In this document: positions 59,981 to 64,000 of the stretch, in pieces | How positions within the stretch are numbered: the stretch's first letter is position 1 | Layout: each line of letters begins with the position of its first letter | Assembly (NCBI RefSeq): GCF_002953715.1 | Contig: NZ_CP025012.1 | Location: forward strand, 4,273,001-4,337,000 | Length of the DNA stretch: 64,000 bases | From: Rhizobium leguminosarum | Lineage (GTDB): Bacteria; Pseudomonadota; Alphaproteobacteria; Rhizobiales; Rhizobiaceae | Direction of reading: 5' to 3' | Notes under the pieces: model-generated | Told to the model about the DNA's origin: nothing | The model's input: the letters and a program-made list of their open reading frames with translations, nothing else | The model's database searches: none | Position numbers and translations under genes: made by a program

Positions 59981-61264
59981 TTAGAAGCGTGCATCGGCGA
60001 AATGGGCGACCTGAGCGCCGGCTTCGTACCATATTTCCTTGAGCGCACGGAAGCTCGGCTCGCTGGGTGCCGTCAGCGGCAGCGGCAGATCGGCTTCGCC
60101 AATCCGGCCAAGGATATGCTCCGCCAGCGTGCGGCCGAAGACCGTGCCGGGCGCAATGCCGCGGCCATTGTAACCCGAAAAGCCGACGACATTCGGGGCG
60201 AACTTGTGGAAGCGCGGCAGCGCATTGTCGGTCATGCCGATCTGGCCATACCATTCACACTCGAATTCGACATCGCCGATCACAGGGAAAAGCCGCTTCA
60301 ATGCGCGTTTGGCCCAGCCCTTGTGTACGGCCAACCCGGTATTGCGCAGCGCCCCGACACTGCCGAAAACGAGACGGCCGGCCTGATCCATGCGGAAGGA
60401 GGAGAGAATTTCCTTGGTATCCCATGCGCCTTCCCGTCCTGGCAGGATCGACTGACGCAGATTGTGGCCGAGCGGCACGGTGGCAAAATTGAAATAGGGC
60501 AGATGCACCTGTTCGCTGCGCACCTGCTCCCACGGGCCGGTGCTGTAGGCATCCGTCGCGACGATGATCCACTCGGCGCTGACTTCGCCGCTTGATGTCT
60601 TCACGGTCCAGCGGCTGCCGTTACGCTCCGTTGCGATGACCGGGCTGGACGTATGAATGGCGACACCGGCCTTGACGGCGGCATCGGCAAGGCCGCGCGC
60701 ATAGGCAAGCGGCTGCAGCGTGCCGGCGCGTTTGTCGAGCAGCGAACCGGTATAGGCATCGCTGCCGATGCGTTTTGCCGTTTCCGCCGCATCGAGCAGC
60801 GTCACGGCTGCGCCGCGGGCGGACCATTGCGCCGCGCGATCCTCGATCTCCTTCAGCCCGTCCGCGCCGACCGCGCAATGCAGCGTGCCGTTCCGTTCGA
60901 GTTCGCAGGCAATCTGATGTTTGTCGATCAGCTCCATGACCAGCTTCGGCGCATTGCCGAGCAGATCGAGCAGGCGTTCGCCATGCACCGGGCCGAGCAC
61001 GCCAGGCAGATCGTTCGGCATCACCCACATGCCGGCATTGATCAGTCCGACATTGCGCCCCGCACCGCCGAAGCCGATCTCCTTCGCCTCCAGCAGCACC
61101 ACCTTCGACCCGGCTTCGGCAAGATGCAGGGCGGAAGAGAGGCCGGTGTAACCGCCGCCGACGATGACGACGTCGGCCGAAATCGCGCCGTCGAGAGGCG
61201 AGGTCGCCGGCGCTTCGGGCGCTGTCTTTTCCCAGAGGCCGTGGGAGCGCGGATCATTCAGCAT
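59981..61264 (-). CDS. amaA: FAD-dependent oxidoreductase, probable pipecolate oxidase (AmaA-like)
   Basis: This 427-residue DAO-family flavoprotein has VVIVGGGYTGLSSALHLAEAG near residue 32, GGAGRNVGLINAGMW as the FAD/covalent-loop region, and a closing FSGYNGRGIAPGTVFGR. Such proteins oxidise secondary or primary amines. Its place between aminoadipate-semialdehyde dehydrogenase and HglS genes suggests L-pipecolate oxidation to piperideine-6-carboxylate as in P. putida AmaA. The exact substrate is inferred from context. Confidence 0.75.
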   Translation of the reverse strand: MLNDPRSHGLWEKTAPEAPATSPLDGAISADVVIVGGGYTGLSSALHLAEAGSKVVLLEAKEIGFGGAGRNVGLINAGMWVMPNDLPGVLGPVHGERLLDLLGNAPKLVMELIDKHQIACELERNGTLHCAVGADGLKEIEDRAAQWSARGAAVTLLDAAETAKRIGSDAYTGSLLDKRAGTLQPLAYARGLADAAVKAGVAIHTSSPVIATERNGSRWTVKTSSGEVSAEWIIVATDAYSTGPWEQVRSEQVHLPYFNFATVPLGHNLRQSILPGREGAWDTKEILSSFRMDQAGRLVFGSVGALRNTGLAVHKGWAKRALKRLFPVIGDVEFECEWYGQIGMTDNALPRFHKFAPNVVGFSGYNGRGIAPGTVFGRTLAEHILGRIGEADLPLPLTAPSEPSFRALKEIWYEAGAQVAHFADARF

Positions 61265-61331
61265 GGCTCAGTCCGATCAGAGCGAAATCGCGGATACTCT
61301 AATGCAAAAAAGAAAGTGTTGAACCTGCCAT

Positions 61332-62744
61332 TCACGCAACGGTCTTCAGCGGCAGGCCCGCAAGGCCGAGCGCGGCCAGCGCCGAATCCAGCGATGCAGC
61401 CTGGCGTTCGGCGTAAAGTGCCAGCTCGTCCTGAACGGTAGCACCCAGTGCTGCCTCGAAGGCGTCACGGTTCGAGCGGGTCGCGTAGTTCTGCTGCTGG
61501 TCGGTGCCGAGGTTCGACTGGAAGATGCCGGCCGCGCTGACGGGCAGGAAGTCTTCGTAGACGATCGGGGTGACGGCGAGGTAACCCTTGGCGATCAGCG
61601 CCGCCGGATCGCTGGACAGCCTGCTGCCGTCCGCGGCGGCAATGCCCGCAGGCGTCGCGGAATAGCGGAAGAAGGCCAGACCCTCGTCGCGCAACTCATC
61701 CCAGCTGTCCGGCAGTGCCTTGAAACGCGCGGCAAGTTCATCGTCGTAGGCGCCGGCCTTGGCGCCGCCGGCGCCGACCTGCACCTCGCCGCGAACCGAG
61801 GCAAGCAGCCGGTCGTAGAGCGCCCGGCCCTTAGCCGTCAGCGCCACACCGCGTTGTTCGATCTCCCCGAAGCGGGCGGTATGCGTGCCTTGAATCGCAC
61901 CGTCATCATCGGAAAAGGCGATCGTTTCCTCCAGCGCCTTGAAACTCGTCTGCCGCAGCAGGATATCGCAATGACGGCGCGGCGGCCCTTCGATGACAGC
62001 CTTCGGCGTGATGCCGCATTCCGGCATGCGGGCCTGGACTGCATCGATATCGAGCGTGCGCGGCGTCAGATGGTTGATGTGCGGTCCCTTGAAGCTGACG
62101 ACGTCGGCGATCAGCCGATGCGCATCATGCAGCCGCTTGTAGGTGTCGGCGCTGACTGTCGCTTCGCCATGCCAGCGGAAGGTTTCCAGCGCCTCGGCGA
62201 CGAATTCCGTCGCCTCTGCATCGGTCAGGCCGCCGTTCTGCTCGTGGCGCTCGATCAGCGTGACGGCGCGCGGCGTATAGATCCGCCGTTTCGCCAGAAT
62301 GGCTTCGGCTTCGCCGCGCAACCCCTCGTCCTCGATCAGCTCCAATCGCAGCAGCGAGGTGAAGACCCGGAATGGATTGACGTTGAGCGCTGCCTCGTCG
62401 ATTGGCCGGAAGCTGGTGGAATGAACCGGCACACCGGCGACCGAAAGATCGTAATAGCCAACCGGCTGCATGCCCATGACCGCAAACAGCCGGCGAATGG
62501 TGAAGAGCTCGTCAGCCGTACCGAGCCGGATGGCGCCGTGACGCTCGACATCGATGCGCTCCAGCTCGCCGGCTTGGGCCAGGCGATCGCGCAGATCGGG
62601 ATCGTTTTCGAGGCAGCCGGCATTCACATCCGCCACCAGTTCGATCAGCGTGCCGTATTGCGGCACCTCCGTCCGGTACATCTGCGACATCGCCTCGGTG
62701 AACAGCGATCGGATGCGGTCTGGGGAAACGAAGGCTTGCGGCAT
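61332..62744 (-). CDS. hglS: 2-oxoadipate dioxygenase/decarboxylase HglS (DUF1338)
   Basis: This 470-residue iron(II) enzyme of the DUF1338/YdcJ family turns 2-oxoadipate into D-2-hydroxyglutarate in lysine breakdown. Counting from the ATG at 62744, His69 and Arg73 (ERHGAIRLG), His225 (NHLTPR) and Glu294 (ARFGEIEQRG) match within one residue the metal and substrate residues I recall for P. putida HglS. GGAG lies seven bases before this ATG, so it was chosen over the ATG at 62762. It is the first gene of hglS-amaA-amaB. Confidence 0.88.
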   Translation of the reverse strand: MPQAFVSPDRIRSLFTEAMSQMYRTEVPQYGTLIELVADVNAGCLENDPDLRDRLAQAGELERIDVERHGAIRLGTADELFTIRRLFAVMGMQPVGYYDLSVAGVPVHSTSFRPIDEAALNVNPFRVFTSLLRLELIEDEGLRGEAEAILAKRRIYTPRAVTLIERHEQNGGLTDAEATEFVAEALETFRWHGEATVSADTYKRLHDAHRLIADVVSFKGPHINHLTPRTLDIDAVQARMPECGITPKAVIEGPPRRHCDILLRQTSFKALEETIAFSDDDGAIQGTHTARFGEIEQRGVALTAKGRALYDRLLASVRGEVQVGAGGAKAGAYDDELAARFKALPDSWDELRDEGLAFFRYSATPAGIAAADGSRLSSDPAALIAKGYLAVTPIVYEDFLPVSAAGIFQSNLGTDQQQNYATRSNRDAFEAALGATVQDELALYAERQAASLDSALAALGLAGLPLKTVA

Positions 62745-62814
62745 TGGGAAACTCCGGCTCATTCCGTTTTTGCAGGATGAACCTCTTTACACGCGCGACA
62801 AAGCCGCAAATATC

Positions 62815-62831
62815 GCTATTTCGGAAATAGC
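62815..62831. promoter_or_regulatory. Palindrome in the hglS-LysR divergent promoter region
   Basis: GCTATTTCGGAAATAGC is a perfect 17-bp palindrome (8-1-8) midway in the divergent spacer. It contains T-N11-A-type spacing, as LysR sites do. ATTCCGTTT (62761-62769) and AAACGGAAT (62840-62848) form a wider inverted pair around it. Confidence 0.6.
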
Positions 62832-62846
62832 CCATTCTGAAACGGA

Positions 62847-63755
62847 ATGACCATGCTGACGTCTAGACGTTTTCTACCATCGATTTCGCATCTCGCCGCC
62901 TTCGAGGCGGTCGCCCGCACCGGCAGCGTGACGGCAGCGGCGCGCGAACTCGACTTGACACAGAGCGCCGTCAGCCGCCAGGTGAGTGCGCTGGAGGAGC
63001 AGCTTGGCGTCGAGCTCTTCCTGCGTGAACGCCAGACCATGCGGCTGACGCTTGCCGGCGACGGGTATGCCCGCGAGATTCGCGAGGCGCTGCGGCGGAT
63101 ATCAAGCGCCTCGCTGAACCTACGCGCCAATCCGCATGGCGGCACGCTCAATCTCGCCATCCTGCCGACCTTCGGCACACGCTGGCTGGCGCCGCGCCTG
63201 GGACGCTTTCTCGCCGACAATGCCGGCGTGACCATCAATCTGGTGACCCGGCTTTCGCCCTTCGATTTCCGCCTTGATTCGATCGACGCCGCCATCCATT
63301 TCGGCCACCCGCACTGGCCGGGCGCCGAACTCGCGCTTCTGATGTCGGAGCGCACGGTGCCGGCCTGCAGTCCGGATTTTCTGAAGCAATATGCGATCAA
63401 AGCGCCAGAGGATCTGCTCGCCGCTCCGCTTCTGCACCTGACGACACGTCCCGACGCCTGGGAGCAATGGTTCGCCGGCAACGGCGTTTCTTTCGAAAAC
63501 GTGCACGGCATGCTCTTCGACCAGTTCGCCACGGCGGCGCAGGCGGCAATCGCCGGCCTCGGCGTCGCCCTGCTGCCGACATTCCTGATGCAGGAGGAGA
63601 TCAGGCGCGGCGATCTCGTCGCCGCTGTCGACCGTGAAATGGAAAGCCGCGAGCGCTATTATCTCGCCTTTCCGCCCGAGCGCGCCGATTATGCGCCGCT
63701 TGCCGCCTTTCGCGATTGGATCGTCGCCGAAGCGACCGCCAATCCGGCTGCGTGA
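62847..63755 (+). CDS. LysR-family regulator, GcvA-like
   Basis: This 302-residue regulator has an N-terminal helix-turn-helix (ARTGSVTAAARELDLTQSAVSRQVSALEEQLGVELF, cited as SVTAAARELDLTQSAVSRQV) and a GcvA/AmpR-like ligand domain (GGTLNLAILPTFGTRWLAPRL). It diverges from hglS across 102 bases, so it probably controls lysine degradation in response to a pathway intermediate. A second ATG two codons in (62853) is equally possible. Confidence 0.92.
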   Translation: MTMLTSRRFLPSISHLAAFEAVARTGSVTAAARELDLTQSAVSRQVSALEEQLGVELFLRERQTMRLTLAGDGYAREIREALRRISSASLNLRANPHGGTLNLAILPTFGTRWLAPRLGRFLADNAGVTINLVTRLSPFDFRLDSIDAAIHFGHPHWPGAELALLMSERTVPACSPDFLKQYAIKAPEDLLAAPLLHLTTRPDAWEQWFAGNGVSFENVHGMLFDQFATAAQAAIAGLGVALLPTFLMQEEIRRGDLVAAVDREMESRERYYLAFPPERADYAPLAAFRDWIVAEATANPAA

Positions 63756-63823
63756 CGAACGGCTTGCATCGGCAGGGCGCTTTCGACCATTATGCGATCC
63801 AAACAACTTTGCAGGAAATCTTC

Positions 63824-64000
63824 ATGAAGCCGATCTTCGTCCAGCTCCAATGCGCACCCGGCAAGACCTATGATGTCGCCGACGCCATCTACCAGACCGA
63901 ACTGGTCTCGGAGCTCTATTCCACCAGCGGCGACTACGATCTGCTGCTGAAGGTCTATATCGAGGAAGGCCAGGATATCGGCAAATTCATCAACGACAAC
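63824..64000 (+). CDS. Lrp/AsnC ligand-binding-domain protein, 5' part
   Basis: The first 59 codons are visible, and the gene runs off the window. MKPIFVQLQCAPGKTYDVADAIYQTELVSELYSTSGDYDLLLKV (cited by ends) matches the RAM/AsnC ligand-binding domain without a DNA-binding helix-turn-helix. Such stand-alone domains are about 80 residues long. It follows the LysR gene by 68 bases on the same strand and may sense amino acids. GGAA lies before the ATG. Confidence 0.8.
   Translation, partial: MKPIFVQLQCAPGKTYDVADAIYQTELVSELYSTSGDYDLLLKVYIEEGQDIGKFINDN

Noticed and set aside
1..64000. CRISPR array
   Set aside because: No regularly spaced direct repeats of 25-40 bases were seen, and no cas genes.

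Overview
The window looks like chromosome from a Rhizobium of the etli/leguminosarum group (Alphaproteobacteria, Rhizobiales). The grounds are high GC with a strong third-position bias, the neighbourhood of ccmCDG, ftsY, mtaB, dapF, ffh, rpsP, rimM, trmD, rplS and leuC, a cenR/otpR-type regulator beside a cyclic-nucleotide-domain gene, rhizobial palindromic intergenic repeats (RIME-like), and an IRO-box-like site for iron control. The species call comes from gene order and remembered families, not from a search.

Layout. 1-6.4 kb: the end of a cytochrome c maturation operon, then a minus-strand block (UPF0314, ispZ/yciB, ftsY, mtaB, dapF, a small hypothetical). 6.6-15 kb: a plus-strand housekeeping run (a probable leader RNA, ffh, chorismate mutase, rpsP, rimM, trmD, rplS), an amino-acid ABC transporter pair and leuC. 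15-24.4 kb: an SDR, a small exported protein, an aldo/keto reductase, an L,D-transpeptidase-like protein, cenR plus a cNMP-domain protein, exonuclease III, a LolA-like protein and ftsK. 24.6-32.1 kb: amtB-glnK, tesB, a UbiH-type hydroxylase, a Trm112-like protein, a LON-domain protein, a thioredoxin/TPR protein, a prolyl-tRNA editing deacylase and tRNA-Gly(GCC). 32.1-42.4 kb: an accessory region beginning at the tRNA, with a deleted IS481-type transposase, small redox enzymes each near its own regulator (SDR/LysR, MBL, NmrA-like, cupin, NDH-2-like, haloperoxidase, AraC), an AraC gene fragment and long non-coding stretches.

42.4-52.8 kb: a catabolic block of M81 metallopeptidase, GntR regulator, dipeptide-type ABC transporter with fused ATPases, gamma-glutamyltransferase-like hydrolase and a DUF1028 protein. 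It reads as one uptake-and-hydrolysis system for an unknown amide or peptide. 53-58.4 kb: a glycoamylase-like protein, then fbpABC iron uptake behind an IRO-box-like site. 58.4-64 kb: a minus-strand operon hglS, amaA-like, amaB-like for lysine/pipecolate breakdown through 2-aminoadipate and 2-oxoadipate, with a divergent LysR gene and a truncated Lrp-domain gene.

The most interesting features are the M81/GGT/DUF1028 cluster, the three near-identical 14-bp palindromes in an empty 0.9-kb stretch at 41.9 kb, the ffh leader RNA with its own promoter and terminator, and the palindromic repeat carried in frame inside ftsY. No CRISPR array, prophage or intact insertion sequence was seen.
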